A stretch of DNA of 64,000 nucleotides from Halichondria panicea (GCF_963675165.1 NC_087382.1:2271567-2335566); one strand, 5' to 3'. Counted from the stretch's first letter, positions 46,101 to 58,518 are shown. The notes: a model not told the origin generated them from the letters alone. Numbers and translations are program-made.

Positions 46101-47667
46101 TTGTTGAGAATGTGTCATCAGATTGCACTAGGAATGGAATATCTCTCTCAGCAAAGATTCATTCATCGAGACTTGGCAGCACGGAACTGCATGTACATTT
46201 ACAAAGCATCTTGCATTACATATTAGGCCACTCCAAGTGATATACTCTGGTTTCTGGTCCAGCGCCGGCATAATTCTTGGATTTCTATCTCATTATTCAG
46301 TCTACTACGCGTGTGCACAATGATGGTCCATGTGGCACAAAATAGTGTAATAATGGTATTCATTTGCAAAATAATGTAGCAAATAAAATTAATAATGACA
46401 TAATTATTGACAAAAGCCTCCCATGCACCCACAAGCAGTTAGACCAGAAACCAGAGTATCACTTGGAGTGGTCTTATAAGTCTATTTGCATTGACAAATC
46501 AGAAATCAGGAGTCTGTAAACAATGAACTCTCACTATACTAGCCATTATTGCATGTTATATAATGTCTGTCTAGCTAGCTATAGCTGAGTTGAGTGTTGA
46601 GACATATTATAATCTATCAGTACAGTAGTTAGGAACAGTTCACTTGATCAGACTACAACCCTCTGTTCAGGTTGGACTCTAGTGGTGATGTCAGAGTTGG
46701 TGACTTTGGACTGGCCGAGGACGTCCACAGGACTGGATATTTCAGACAGAATGAACGAGCTGATATCAAGCTGCCCTACAAGTGGATGGCATTGGAAAGT
46801 CTAAACAATGCCATCTTCACTGAGAAAACAGATGTGGTACATTTAACTAACTCCCAATAAAATAATATATACAATTAATATTTCAATACCCCCTGCAGTG
46901 GTCGTATGGAGTGACTATGTGGGAGGTCTTCAGTGGCGGTCAGATTCCCTATCCTGGAGTAGACGTCAGGACTCTTGTCAACTTCCTACAGAGAGGAAAC
47001 CGATTGGACGCTCCTGTTAACACTGCCTGTACTGCTGAAATGTGAGGGATACTTGTGCATGCAAGCATTGAGTGATTGTAACTTGATATGAATGGCCAAT
47101 TTCAAAACTGAAAGATGCGTTTATAGTTTTAAGAGAGGTCCTATAATTATGTGTGCTATAGGTATATTAACTTTATACCAGAGCCATTCTTGTTTCACAT
47201 CACTCCAGCTCAGCAGTGATGCAGAGATGCTGGCTGGAGGATTCTGAAGAGAGACCATCCTTCACTGACCTGTCTTCAAAAATGGACGCCATGCTCTCCT
47301 CTGTGTCTGACACCACTGAACTGAACATGGAGCTCCGTCATAATAGCCAAGACCCCATAGGTGATCAATGGGTGTATCTGTAACTGTATACTGTTGGTAC
47401 AATATATCTCTAACAAGTAATGAGATCATAACAACCAATACCTCATAGTCTCGATAGCATGAATGTGTTGGACCCCTGCATTTGTTAGTGGGCCACCCTC
47501 TATAATGCAGCCACTGTGACAGTAACTGCATGGTGTCACTTGTATGAAAATCACTAAACGATCAATATGTATTTTTTGCAGACATGAGTGGATACGACGA
47601 TTTAAACGAGTCGCTCAGGAACAGAGCAACTAGGACCAACCCTTACAAGCTCTCAACAATAGTTTAA
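41790..47667 (+). CDS. RTK B: Ig-like receptor tyrosine kinase with damaged juxtamembrane exon
   Basis: Ectodomain exons 41790-42105, 42215-42526 and 42578-42970; membrane exon 43934-44090. The kinase exons 44698-44799, 44875-44958, 45159-45376, 46086-46192, 46671-46836, 46899-47041, 47209-47360 and 47582-47667 are all open and in phase with RTK A. The fault is the juxtamembrane exon. Its usual acceptor is gone (CCCC for CAGG). A new acceptor at 44270 gives the right frame, but a deletion removed its 3' half and donor, so the frame ends SREI-stop at 44448-44450. The product would be a 452-residue membrane receptor without kinase. A weak phase-1 donor at 44425 (ACTG/GTATTG) would restore the kinase frame. 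Skipping the exon would not (phase 2 to 1). The ectodomain has Ig-like features: [39 protein letters not shown]. The P-loop exon donor region has a 21-bp tandem duplication (44800-44821). Confidence 0.8.
42985..43375. repeat. Copy of the 16143-16500 repeat in RTK B intron 3, with GT/GC microsatellite
   Basis: ATGCCTCGAGGCGTAGCC, a GT tract (43017-43105), TTGGATTTTGATTC, AAGCTTCTTTTTCGAG and ATGAGTTAGCC occur in the same order as at 16143-16440. A short triplication of TTAGCCATA(C/T)AGCTGTTTG follows at about 43290-43345. Confidence 0.8.
45660..45905. repeat. Minisatellite-like direct repeats in RTK B intron 8
   Basis: Three units of roughly 85-90 bp contain GAGGCCCATTA, CTGTATTATAGA, GGTGG(T/C)CT(G/A)CTAACAC and CAAACACATGCTAT. 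Related words lie in the same introns of C, D and F. Confidence 0.7.
46223..46476. mobile_element. MITE with AGGCCACTCCAAGTGA ends, in RTK B intron 9
   Basis: GGCCACTCCAAGTGATA..CTCTGGTTTCTGGTCC is mirrored by GACCAGAAACCAGAGTATC then ACTTGGAGTGGTC. A second copy of the family is at 57247-57519, in a different intron of RTK D. Confidence 0.9.
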
Positions 47668-47879
47668 TCTTGTGTTTCTATCGTAGCAGTTGTTATTGAC
47701 ATACATAACTTTACTTGAATTTGCAAATGAACTTTATTATGTTCACAGCAATATGGCAATCACTGTGTATACAGATTAAAATGTTATCTGGTCAGTATAT
47801 AACTCCTATATAATGAACTCTTGCTTCTACTTTATTATTTATAAATTCAAACCTAAGGTATAGCTGCATGGTACACAAG

Positions 47880-48015
47880 ATAGTATACGTAAAGCTATTC
47901 CAATCAACCAAGCAAATATTGCTGAGTATACTTGCTTCAGATATACGTAGATTCACAACTACATCATCATCAGCTCCCTTACGAAGTTGCTCAGGCTGAT
48001 AGAATAAGGTATCTA
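47880..48015 (-). pseudogene. Block X relic downstream of RTK B
   Basis: The minus strand contains the words encoding QLRKGADDDVVVNLRISE, then diverges into a frame without the ISDH continuation. It is homologous to 58108-58420 and 59060-59290. Confidence 0.55.
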
Positions 48016-48220
48016 TATTCAGACACAATGCATGTTCAGACACTCATTCTAAGGAAACAAGCAGTGATAAAAATTTTCTTTTGCACCATCTGATCAAGCA
48101 TGTGTTCTTATGAATGTATGCAAAAAAGAATTCAACTACTAAGTCTTCAAGAGCTGAAAACGTGCTAGTGTCTGATGAACGGTAAGAACAGACAAAAAAA
48201 TCGATCATCAGACACAACCT

Positions 48221-48969
48221 TCCCTCCGCTGCTAATTGTTGTGTATGTACAAGTTCACTTCTTTGACTTTTGCAGTTGCTCAATCTCACAATAATCACAT
48301 GACATCAACATGACTTGTGCTTTTAATAATAAGAAACAGGCAAGAGAATAATTATGCTGGCTATATAGCTATAGCTGTGTCTAATTCTAATATCTCTGCT
48401 GTGTCTGTCTGTGTTTTATCATGGCACATTTGCTACAATTCAACGGTATACAGTAATTAGGATATATGCAGACATTGAATACCCTATTTCAACATATCTA
48501 TTGATGAAATACTTTTACTCGTGGAGACCAATCGTTCAAACACAGACAGACACAGCAGAGATATTAAACACAGCTAGCTAGTCAGCTGCATAATCATGGC
48601 TTGCCTGCTTCTTATTAAGAAATATATGTTGTTGCAACATCTAATTATTATTGTTGTTTATTATATAATTATGGTAACCTGTTTCTACTTGCTATCAGCA
48701 TTTCTAGGTCCTGCTATACAGTACTTCTATATATGTCCTTAATGCTGTAAGAATTGTGATGTCACATTCATTGTGATTGAGCAACTGCAAAAGCCAACTG
48801 CAAAAGCCAACTGCAAGCCAACTGCAAAAGTCAACTGCGAACTGCAGAAGCCAACTGCAAAAGTCAACTGCGAACTGCAAAAGCCAACTTCAGAAGTGCA
48901 TGTAGTTGAACTGCAAAATGAACCGCAAATGCAATTAGTTTTTGCTGAGCTGTATAGATCTATAGAGCT
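48221..48969. promoter_or_regulatory. RTK C upstream region, split by about 680 bp of inserted sequence
   Basis: CTTCCCTCCGCTGCTAATTG at 48221 and GTTTTTGCTGAGCTGTA at about 48936 are 20-30 bp apart upstream of RTK F (59930-59980) but about 700 bp apart here. The insertion carries an 11-13-bp minisatellite (CAACTGCAAAAGC) at 48765-48905. No TGCGCATGCGCA palindrome was found near RTK C. Confidence 0.6.
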
Positions 48970-50439
48970 ATGAAACTAAAAACAAGTTTCTCTACCTTGT
49001 TATTTTTTATGTTTGTCAATGCTCAAGGTGACATCACTCAGAGTCAGAATATAGAGATGGCAATGAGATTGTGTTCAACTGTGAGTTCTTTGGAAACGTG
49101 ATTACGATTGGAGTGGTCAGTCTCCGTGCTGACAGTTCGAATGATACTGAAACATCTATTGGTACAAGCACACACACAAAGACATTCACCGTAACTCCAT
49201 CAGATGAGAAGGCTGCTTATTGTGAAGCTGGTGGTGTGTCCACAGATTTGGTATATTTTGGAGGTGAGCAGATAATTACTTAGGCAATATTATAATAGTT
49301 GCAATGTAATATTTGTAGTTTACTCGGCTACAGACCAGATTGATACAGTTATGTAATGTCTATAATTATAGTCAATTACGTAGATTTATGTATGACCTGT
49401 ATATTAATTATTTATACAGCAATACCTGTTCTGGAACCAACTGTAACAAGACTACTTGCGATTGTCGGAAGTGAACTTATACTAGTATGTCCTTATGAAC
49501 TAGGCACAGCAAGTGATCATATAAGCCCCTACCATCATATCTGGTTTAATACAGACAATTCCAACGTTGCAATCCCAGAAGAGTTTAATCGAATACTGAA
49601 TGCTTCTGTTTCAAAGCAGTCACCTAATTTTTCTACTTATACCTGTGCTCTGAGGATGCAAGAATGCAGTGCATGTGAATCAGTGGTTGAGTATCCTTCT
49701 TTTAATAGACCACAATTTCAATTGACTAAAGTTGGTAAGTTCATATGCTTATTATATATAATGATGAATGAATCATTATGTACAATATCACTGCAGTGCC
49801 ACTTTCAATTGATGTTGCCCCTGTTACCCGAAATGTGTCCGCTGGTTCTCCTGCCACCTTTGAGTGTGCTGCCAATGGAACGAGTATAGAGATTATATGG
49901 ATGTATAATGGAGATAGCTACACTGCTGACGATGGAAATGTAACCACCTCCCGCATAGACTCGCCTTATATTCGGAGCATATTAAAATTATCATCCCCTT
50001 CCAGCAATGGAAGTGTTATTTGCATTGTTCGTCAATTGTTTGATGGTACCGTTTCATCACTGAATAACAACGACTTTAGCAACAGTTTACCAGAACAGAT
50101 CATGAACTCTACTGCAGAGCTCATAGTAATACCAGGAACAACCTCTCCTACCACTATGCGTACTACCTCTGCCACTACTCTCCCTACTACCTCAACAGCT
50201 GGTATGTGATTGTGCATGGAGGTATTTAATAAGTGTATCCATGCACTGCTGATCATGAGCTATTATTATACTGTGCCGGTATATGATTCCCATGATTATT
50301 GTATACCATAATTATTACTAGAATGTTTTGCGGGTGAAAACCTTTGCTAATGAGCCAAATCAGCAAAAATTGACCTTTTGCGATCTATATCTATTGTGTT
50401 CTGGCAAGGATCATGTGTATTTATATAGGCTGTTTTGCA

Positions 50440-50730
50440 GGGATCTAGAAGCCCAAAGGCACTGATTTAGTATCCCGAGTGTAGTGAGGGTACTACAAGT
50501 GGCTGAGGGCTTCTAAATCACATGGACACAGACAAAACAGTGTCTAACTCATTTAGATACTAGTGCGCATGCGTGAAACCGCTTGACTACAATACAATTA
50601 CTTGACAACGGGATACTATAGGTATATACTAAGTAAATTTGCAGGTACACTAAGTCCCATAGTATACCTGCTCTGAGGCACTATTCCCATGTACTTTCCA
50701 TGTAGATCTTATCAAAATAATAGTGTCTAA
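50440..50730. repeat. Dispersed element in RTK C intron 3, second copy in D (56318-56545)
   Basis: Both copies have GGCACTGATTTAGTATCCCG, GTGGCTGAGGGCTTCTAAAT, CTAACTCATTTAGATACTAG and GTCCCATAGT in order, in different introns of the two paralogues. AGGCACT..AGTGTCT words at both ends suggest an eroded inverted-repeat element. Confidence 0.7.
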
Positions 50731-52739
50731 TTTAGGTTTTACGATTTTATTTTGGCGAATTGATTAAACCTTGCAAAGTTTGCTATTATACTCACAATAA
50801 TTATTTCTTGACCGTTAAGCGTTGTACTCGTAGCATGCATGTATAATGGATAGTCTTTATAGGGCCTTATAATTATACATTGCTAAAAACTCACAAACAT
50901 GCATGCTTACTCTTGACTTCCATTCCAGATACTAGTGCTGCAATAGCTGTCATCATCCTTACACTTGCTGCAACGGGGGCAGGCTTTTGCATAATATGTA
51001 TAGTTTGTTTTGGGCTCTACAAACGAAGACAGCTGTTGAAAGCAAACCAACTTGCAAGAACTGGTTTAAGGTACTTAAAGTTTACATTTAGACCAGTATT
51101 TAAAACTATAAAACAAGCACTATAGGCTAAAATGAATGCATAACTTTTACAATTGAGACTCTGCATGGTTACCTTCAATGACTATATTAAGTTCATCTCT
51201 CTCCAGGCATGATCTTGCATTACCTGATAATACTATCCGACAACTGTCAACGTTAACTCCAATCAATGGCACACAAGAATCTACCCCGAGTACCAATGAG
51301 GTGAACAGCTCAGAGTTGCCGCCGGAGACGGTACCCCGATTTCCAACAACTGACCCTACAGCTCAAGTGTCTATTACCGATGGACATCACTCTTCCATAT
51401 TGGAACCATCTATTGCTATCAACGATTCAAGAGGAGAATCCATTGCAAATGAAACTTCTACTGGCACAGAAAAAGCTTCCACTGCTGGGAAAAGTGTTGA
51501 AGAGGTTTCAAGTGCTATAGCCAATGCTTGTACGTTACATGAACTAATTGTGATTACTAAGAACTTTTGGTAGAAATGGCTAAAATTTAGTGCAATTGCT
51601 GGGCGTCTCAAGTGCGTAAGCTAGTCGGGTGCCGCCACTCTCTATATTTAATTTCTGAGCGAATATGTGTACAAGTTCAAGATTTAGGTTTGCGTGCATG
51701 CGCGCGCGCACTGTTAAAATGGTGGGTTAAATAACACACGTAGTGTGCTTGTTGCACTGCTTATATTTGTTTATAAACAAACTGAACAACAATCCCATAA
51801 ATAATGTATTACTTCTTCGCTGACCTATATACACGGTACGGCTTTGTAGTCACATGATCACTCTGTGTCCATCCAGGGTCCCTGATACTTGGTAATGTGA
51901 TGAAGCTGCCTGATCTACCAGAATCTCTAAAGATACCAGGATCTCAACTGAAACTGAGCAGTGATCCCATTGGACAAGGTGAGAGAATGTATCTTATTGT
52001 ACTTGTACAGTGTGTATTTTATATTTCAAACACTGACAAATGAACTGGCTTGAATTGTTTCCAGGGGAAACTGGAATGGTGTACAAAGGTTTACTAATGA
52101 ACTGGAAAGATGAGCCATTGCAAGCTGTGGCCGTGAAGACATTAAAAGGTAATTTTATATGTCTGCCTTATGTGCTGCTGGGAGCTGAAGGGAACCTCAC
52201 TACATGTGTAGAAGAGCTGTTGTCTCCTATTAATTTTAGTAGTGTATTTGAAACAATTGGTGCATGTGTTCCAGTGACTAAAACGAACAATTAGGTTTGT
52301 TTTCCTCGTCGGATATTCAATTTCTGATGAGTGAGATTATCAAGATGAAGGATTTCAACCACCCTCACGTCATGCCCCTGATTGGAGTGTGTCTAGATGC
52401 CGGACCCGGTGTTTCCATGGTGATGCCACATATGACCAATGGGAGTGTACTAGATTATTTGAAAAAGGAGAGAAGTGGTTTAAAATTGACTGGAAACTGC
52501 AGCAAAGAAAAGGTCAGACACTAGCACTGTTAATGACTAAAATAGTGCTTCCCTTGGGCAGACCAACAGTGGTCGTAAAATAGGTGGCCTGCTAACATAG
52601 GCTAAATACATGCTATATATGGAGACTGCATGTGGAGGGTGTGTGCATGACCTGTTTATTGAGTGACCGCAATAATTATAGACATAACTAATCCGCTAAA
52701 TATGAGCTCATATCCCGATCACCCACATGCATGCCTCTT

Positions 52740-53095
52740 TTTAATGAGCAAGCTGGAATTCCTGGGAACACAGCTGGTATAGAGTGAAACCTTATATTGT
52801 GGTCAGACTCACCCTTGAGCATGTAGACTAGTGGCCAGCTAACACAGGTCCTGGGAACAGAGTGAAACCTTATATTGTGGTCAGACTCACCCTTGAGCAT
52901 GCAGACTAGTGGCCAGCTAACACAGGTCCTGAAAACACAGCTGGTATAGAGTGAAACCTTATATTGTGGTCAGACTCGCCCTTGAGCATGTAGACTAGTG
53001 GCCAACTAACACAGGTCCTGGGAACACAGCTAGTATAGACTTATATTGTGGTCAGACTCACCCTTGAGCATGCAGACTAGTGGCCAGCTAACGCA
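52740..53095. repeat. Minisatellite of about 90-110-bp units in RTK C intron 8
   Basis: Four units contain GTGAAACCTTATATTGTGGTC, AGACTCACCCTTGAGCATG, TAGACTAGTGGCCAGCTAAC and ACAGGTCCTGGGAACA. Single units lie in D (55670-55755) and F (63535-63600). Confidence 0.85.
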
Positions 53096-53239
53096 GGTAC
53101 AAACATATGGAGAGACATTCCATACCTGGCTAGCGGACTCATACAGATACATGTACATGTGAATTGTGTTTTCTAAATCTACCATTGCTTTCGGGCCCAA
53201 ATCTTCCATTTAAAGAGCATAATCCCATTAATTCTCACA

Positions 53240-53299
53240 CTACACACACACGCACGCACGCACGCACACACACACACACACACACCACACGCACGCACG

Positions 53300-53347
<48 letters not shown>

Positions 53348-53361
53348 CACACACACACACA
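53240..53361. repeat. (CA)n/(CACG)n tract at the RTK C exon 9 acceptor
   Basis: The CA tract ends ACACAGGCACAG, and the last AG is the splice acceptor at 53368. Equivalent tracts are A 38900-38944, B about 46066-46079, D 55892-56178 and F 63762-64000. Confidence 0.95.
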
Positions 53362-54776
53362 GGCACAGAGTGTCAGGAAGCTGTTGTTGAGAATGTGTCA
53401 TCAGATTGCCCTAGGAATGGAATATCTCTCTCAGCAAAGATTCATTCATCGAGACTTGGCAGCACGGAACTGCATGTATGCCTTAAATATAATAATTGCA
53501 TTGAGGTATCTGTACGTTTATACGTTATTACTACACCGTCTGTTCAGGTTGGACTCGAGTGGTGATGTCAAAGTTGGTGACTTTGGACTGGCCGAAGACG
53601 TCTACAGCACTGGATATTTTAGACAGAATGAACGAGCTGATATCAAGCTGCCCTACAAGTGGATGGCATTGGAAAGTCTAAACGATGCCATCTTCACTGA
53701 GAAAACAGATGTGGTACGTTTCAACTAGCTCTTAGTAATATTTCAATACCCCCTGCAGTGGTCGTACGGAGTGACTATGTGGGAGGTCTTCAGTGGCGGT
53801 CAGATTCCCTATCCTGGAGTAGACGTCAGGACTCTTGTCAAGTTCCTACAGAGAGGAAGCCGATTGGACGCTCCCGTTAACACTGCTTGTACTGCTGAAA
53901 TGTGAGGGATACTTGTGCATGCAAGCATTGAGTGATCGTAACTTGATATGAATGGCCAATTTCAAAACTGAAAGATGCGTTTGTAGTTTTTAGGAAGAGA
54001 GGTCCTATAATTATGTGCTTAGCTATATTAACTTTATACCAGAGCTATTCTTGTTCCATATCACTCCAGCTCAGCGGTGATGCAGAGATGCTGGCTGGAG
54101 GATTATAAAGAGAGGCCATCCTTCACTGACCTGTCTTCAATAATGGACGCCATGCTCTCCTCTGTGTCTGACTATGTTGAACTGAACATGAAGCTCCCTC
54201 ATAATAGCCAAGACTACATAGGTGATCAATGGCTGTAATTGTAACTGTACTGTTGGTACAATGTATATATATATGTACCTCTGACAAGATGAGATCATAA
54301 TGTTCAAAACGCAATATTCCTAAGTCTCCGAAGCATTTGTTTTGATCTGTGTTAGCAAGGCTACCTCTTTTCACAGCCACTGTACATGGGGTGACAGTAA
54401 CTGCATGGTGTCACTCGAAGATCACTGAACGGTCAGTATGTATTTTTTTAATTGCAGACATGAGTGGATACGACGATTTAAACGAGTCGCTCAGGAACAG
54501 AGCAATTAGGACCAACCCTTACAAGCTCTCAACAATAGTTTAATCATGTGTTTCTATCGTAGCAGTTGTTACTGACATAACTTCACTTGAATTGGTGCAA
54601 ATGAATTTTGAAATATTCACAGGAATATGGCAATTATTAGCAATATATATATACAGGTTAAAAAGTGACTAGCTATCCGGTAACTTCTATACTTATACAG
54701 CACATCTATAGTTAGCAGTTAGTGTTTCAAACTATAATTATTTAATTTATGTACACAGCTAAATAACACCACAGTG

Positions 54777-54880
54777 TTATTCTAATCTGGTCACGCCCAC
54801 CTGGTTGAGCTCGTGATGGACCTTGTTGAAGATCAGTGCCTTGTCGTAGTCGGCCGTGTACCTCTTCACAATATCATGTA
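54777..54880 (-). CDS. Unidentified terminal exon (about 33 codons)
   Basis: The minus strand reads CATGCAG acceptor, then an open frame with [17 protein letters not shown] and [16 protein letters not shown], then TAA. Codon use looks coding (many third-position C/G), unlike the AT-rich surroundings. No upstream partner exon was found on the minus strand before RTK D. It may be the last exon of an unrelated gene moved here, or a relic. The family is not recognised. Confidence 0.4.
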
Positions 54881-55887
54881 CTGCATGGAGGAGCAAACAA
54901 TTGGTAATTAATTGAGAACTCAATAGGAATCATTAATTAATGTACTGCTGTGTATACTCTAAGAACTGGATTTTGTTTTCACATTTCGTGATTACTCTAT
55001 ATGTAGATCACCCTCTATAATACAGACAGGATATAATGAGCCCCAAATTCTCCATAGCTTGTGTTTCAACCTTTGTTAGCAGGCTACCTCTTTATTATAG
55101 CCACTGTTGGTCTGCTTGAAACAAATTTCACTGTACGTTAGCATGTTAATTAACAGGATATAGCTAGGCATTATTTATAACTACTGTGAGTACTATAATC
55201 GTTTGTAGTCTTTTAGCTAGCTAGGAGAGCAAGTTTTGGTGTTGTGCTTCCGTATATTCTCTTCTTTCTCCGTACACTCACAATTCCTCCGTGAAACTTC
55301 ATGGATAGTCTTTATAGGGCCTTATAATTATACATTGCTAAAAACTCACAAACATGACATGCTTACTCTTGACTCCCATTTCAGATACTGGTGCAAAGAA
55401 AAGGTCAGATAATAGCAAAGGGTTTAATTTCTAATGACTAAATACTGAGGAGACTTCTTTTAGAGTATATAGTGCTTCTTTAGCTTGGGCAGACCAGAAG
55501 TGGTCGTAAAAGAGGTGGCCTGCTAAACACACAGGTTCAAATACATGCAATAGACATGACTTATCGGCCATAGCTCACAAACCATTGTTCCTTATGAGCT
55601 CATATCCCGATCACCCACATGCATGCCTCTTTTTGATGAGCCAGCTGGAATTCCTGGGAACACAGTTGGTATAGAGTGAAACCTTATTATTATTGTGGTC
55701 AGACTCACCCTTGAGCATGTAGACTAAATAAAGAAGTGGCCAGCTAACACAGGTCCATTATGCTATGGAGACGTTGCATGGGGCCCATTAACCTGGCTAG
55801 CGGAAAGGGCTCATACTGAATTGTGTTCTAAATCTACGATTGCCCAAATTTTCCATTTTAAAGAGCATAATATTACTCATTCTTACA

Positions 55888-56180
<293 letters not shown>

Positions 56181-57246
56181 CACAGAGTGTCAGGAAGCTG
56201 TTGTTGAGAATGTGTCATCAGATTGCACTAGGAATGGAATATCTCTCTCAGCAAAGATTCATTCATCGAGACTTGGCAGCACGGAACTGCATGTACGCTT
56301 ATAAAGTATATAGTGTAGGCACTGATTTAGTATCCCGAGCGTAGCAAGTGGCTGAGGGCTTCTAAATCACACAGGCACCTCCAAAACAGTGTCTAACTCA
56401 TTTAGATACTAGTACACATGTGCAAACCTTGCCATTGAGGCTTGACTACAATACAATTACTTAACAATGGAAGACTAAGTAAATTACAGGTATACAAGTC
56501 CCATAGTGAGGCACTTTTCCTATATGTACTAGATCTTATCAACTATAGTGTCTATAATCCCCATTGAATAAGAGTAATTGCAATAATATATGCATTGAGA
56601 CGATAGGATATACGATAATCGATAGTCTATACCTAGTTACTGAATATCAAGGACCTTTCAATTGAAATGCCAAATGTGCAATAGAAATCACTGCACAATT
56701 GATCAGTACAATGTATACCGATAAGCAGTTCATTGAGACTGCAACTGTCTGTTCAGGTTGGACTCTAGTGGTGATGTCAGAGTTGGTGACTTTGGACTGG
56801 CCGAGGACGTCTACAGCACTGGATATTTTAAACAGAATGAACGAGCCGATATCAAGCTGCCCTACAAGTGGATGGCATTGGAGAGTCTAAACGATGCCAT
56901 CTTCACTGAGAAAACAGATGTGGTACGTTTCAACTATAGCTTTTGCAAACTACACATTTTTCAATATTTCAATACCCCCTGCAGTGGTCGTACGGAGTGA
57001 CTATGTGGGAGGTCTTCAGTGGTGGTCAGATTCCCTATCCTGGAGTAGATGTCGGGACTCTTGTCAAGTTCCTTCAGAGAGGAAGCCGATTGGACGCTCC
57101 CGTTAACACTGCCTGTACTACTGAAATGTGAGTCAGTTGGTGCATGCAACCATTGAGGGCTCGTTACTTGTCATTGAGTGGCCATTTTCAAGATTGAAAG
57201 ATGCGTCTTTTAGTTTTTAGGAAAGTCAATAATTTTGTGTGTTCAA

Positions 57247-57519
57247 CTAAGGCCACTCCAAGTGACACTCTGGTTTCTGGTCCTGAAGTTTTTCTAATTG
57301 CATGCGGGCGGGCGGCTTTTCTCATTATGTCATATCAATTTCACCTTATGAATCTCATTATTTTGCAAATGAATATCATTATCACACTATTTTTTGCCAC
57401 ATGGGACTATTCTGCGCATGCGTAGTAATAGAAATCCAATAATGAGATAGAAATCCAAGAATAAAATTTGATGCGGGTGGTGGACCAGAAACCAGAGTAT
57501 CACTTGGAGTGGCCTAACC
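57247..57519. mobile_element. MITE with AAGGCCACTCCAAGTGA ends, in RTK D intron 11
   Basis: Inverted ends AGGCCACTCCAAGTG..CTCTGGTTTCTGGTCC and GACCAGAAACCAGAG..CACTTGGAGTGGCCT. Same family as 46223-46476, with a different intron position. Confidence 0.9.
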
Positions 57520-58107
57520 TAGAACGCTGCTTTTAAATTATCTCACTCCAGCTCAGCGGTGATGCAGAGATGCTGGCTGGAGGATTCTAAAGAGAGGCCA
57601 TCCTTCACTGACCTGTCTTCAATAATGGACGCCATGCTCTCCTCTGTGTCTGACACCACTGAACTGAACATGGAGCTCCCTCATAATAGCCAAGACCCCA
57701 TAGGTGATCAATAGCTGTATCTTTAACTGCACTGTTGGTACAATGTATCTCTAACAAGTAATGAGATCATAATCATATACAGTTTAGATCCAATACCCCA
57801 AACTCTCCACAGCAGCATGTGTTAGTAGACCACCTCTTCATAATATTGTTACCAAGGCGACTGCAAAATATATGCTTCGCTTCGAAAATTGTTTATTTTT
57901 GCAGACATGAGTGGATACGATGATTTAAATGAGGCACTAAGGAATAGAGCGACAAGAACTGACTAATAGCCAGCAATTATTTTTACTCATCTAAACGTGT
58001 TTCTATAGTAGGAATTATTTTTACTGTATTGATTTCACTTGATAATGTTCACAGCAATATACGGCATTATTATACGTACTAAAAAGTTATCTGCTAACTC
58101 TCCTCTG

Positions 58108-58420
58108 GTACACGATAGTATGTAAGACTATTGGCTTCAATATTCCAATCAGCCAAGCAAATAATTTTTATCGCTGAGTCTTGACAGCAGAGTGCCTTTA
58201 TACGCAGAGTGGCCATTCCCCTGTAGGTATCAGCTACACTGTGGTCGGAGATAACTTCAGATATACGTAGATTCACAACTACATCATCGTCAGCTCCCTT
58301 ACGAAGTTGCTCGTGCTGATAGTTGCCATAGGTGATTAGGATCGTGACGGTCATTTTGATTCTAATGGTGGTGCCTTCGTGACTATAATTATATACTATT
58401 ATAAAGCTTAGGTACATTTG
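58108..58420 (-). pseudogene. Block X: unidentified minus-strand coding-like segment, best copy
   Basis: The minus strand is open from about 58477 to 58094, with TVTILITYGNYQHEQLRKGA, DDDVVVNLRISEVISDH and YRGMATLRIKALCCQDSAIK. Four homologous blocks lie downstream of RTKs A, B, D and E. Synonymous-looking differences between this copy and 59060-59290 (for example CGT/CAT, GTA/ATG wobble) suggest it was once protein-coding. The family is not recognised. No signal peptide or splice partner was found here. Either one exon of a larger gene or a relic. Confidence 0.45.
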
Positions 58421-58518
58421 TTGACATGGCAGTATAGAGCTATATATACGGTATTTAAGCTTGTTGCATACCACCACACATCTTAAAGTTTCTTAGCTTT
58501 CATTTATGACCATCATAA

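Larger units (their letters stand above)
48970..54543 (+). pseudogene. RTK C: Ig-like receptor tyrosine kinase, intact except a 2-bp frameshift in exon 1
   Basis: Exons 48970-49263, 49420-49734, 49797-50201, 50929-51070, 51207-51529, 51877-51978, 52065-52148, 52295-52512, 53369-53475, 53548-53713, 53759-53901, 54070-54221 and 54458-54543. All but exon 1 keep phase and frame. Exon 1 starts MKLKTSFSTLLFFMFVNAQG like RTK F. It is 294 bp instead of 3n+1. Two extra bases after ACTCAGAGTCAG (about 49048-49060) drive the frame to a TGA near 49101. The original frame then continues ([17 protein letters not shown]). The kinase has all key motifs ([50 protein letters not shown]) and tail [25 protein letters not shown]. 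The good state of 12 exons argues for a very recent lesion, an allele, or a sequence error. Its promoter is also split. Confidence 0.8.
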
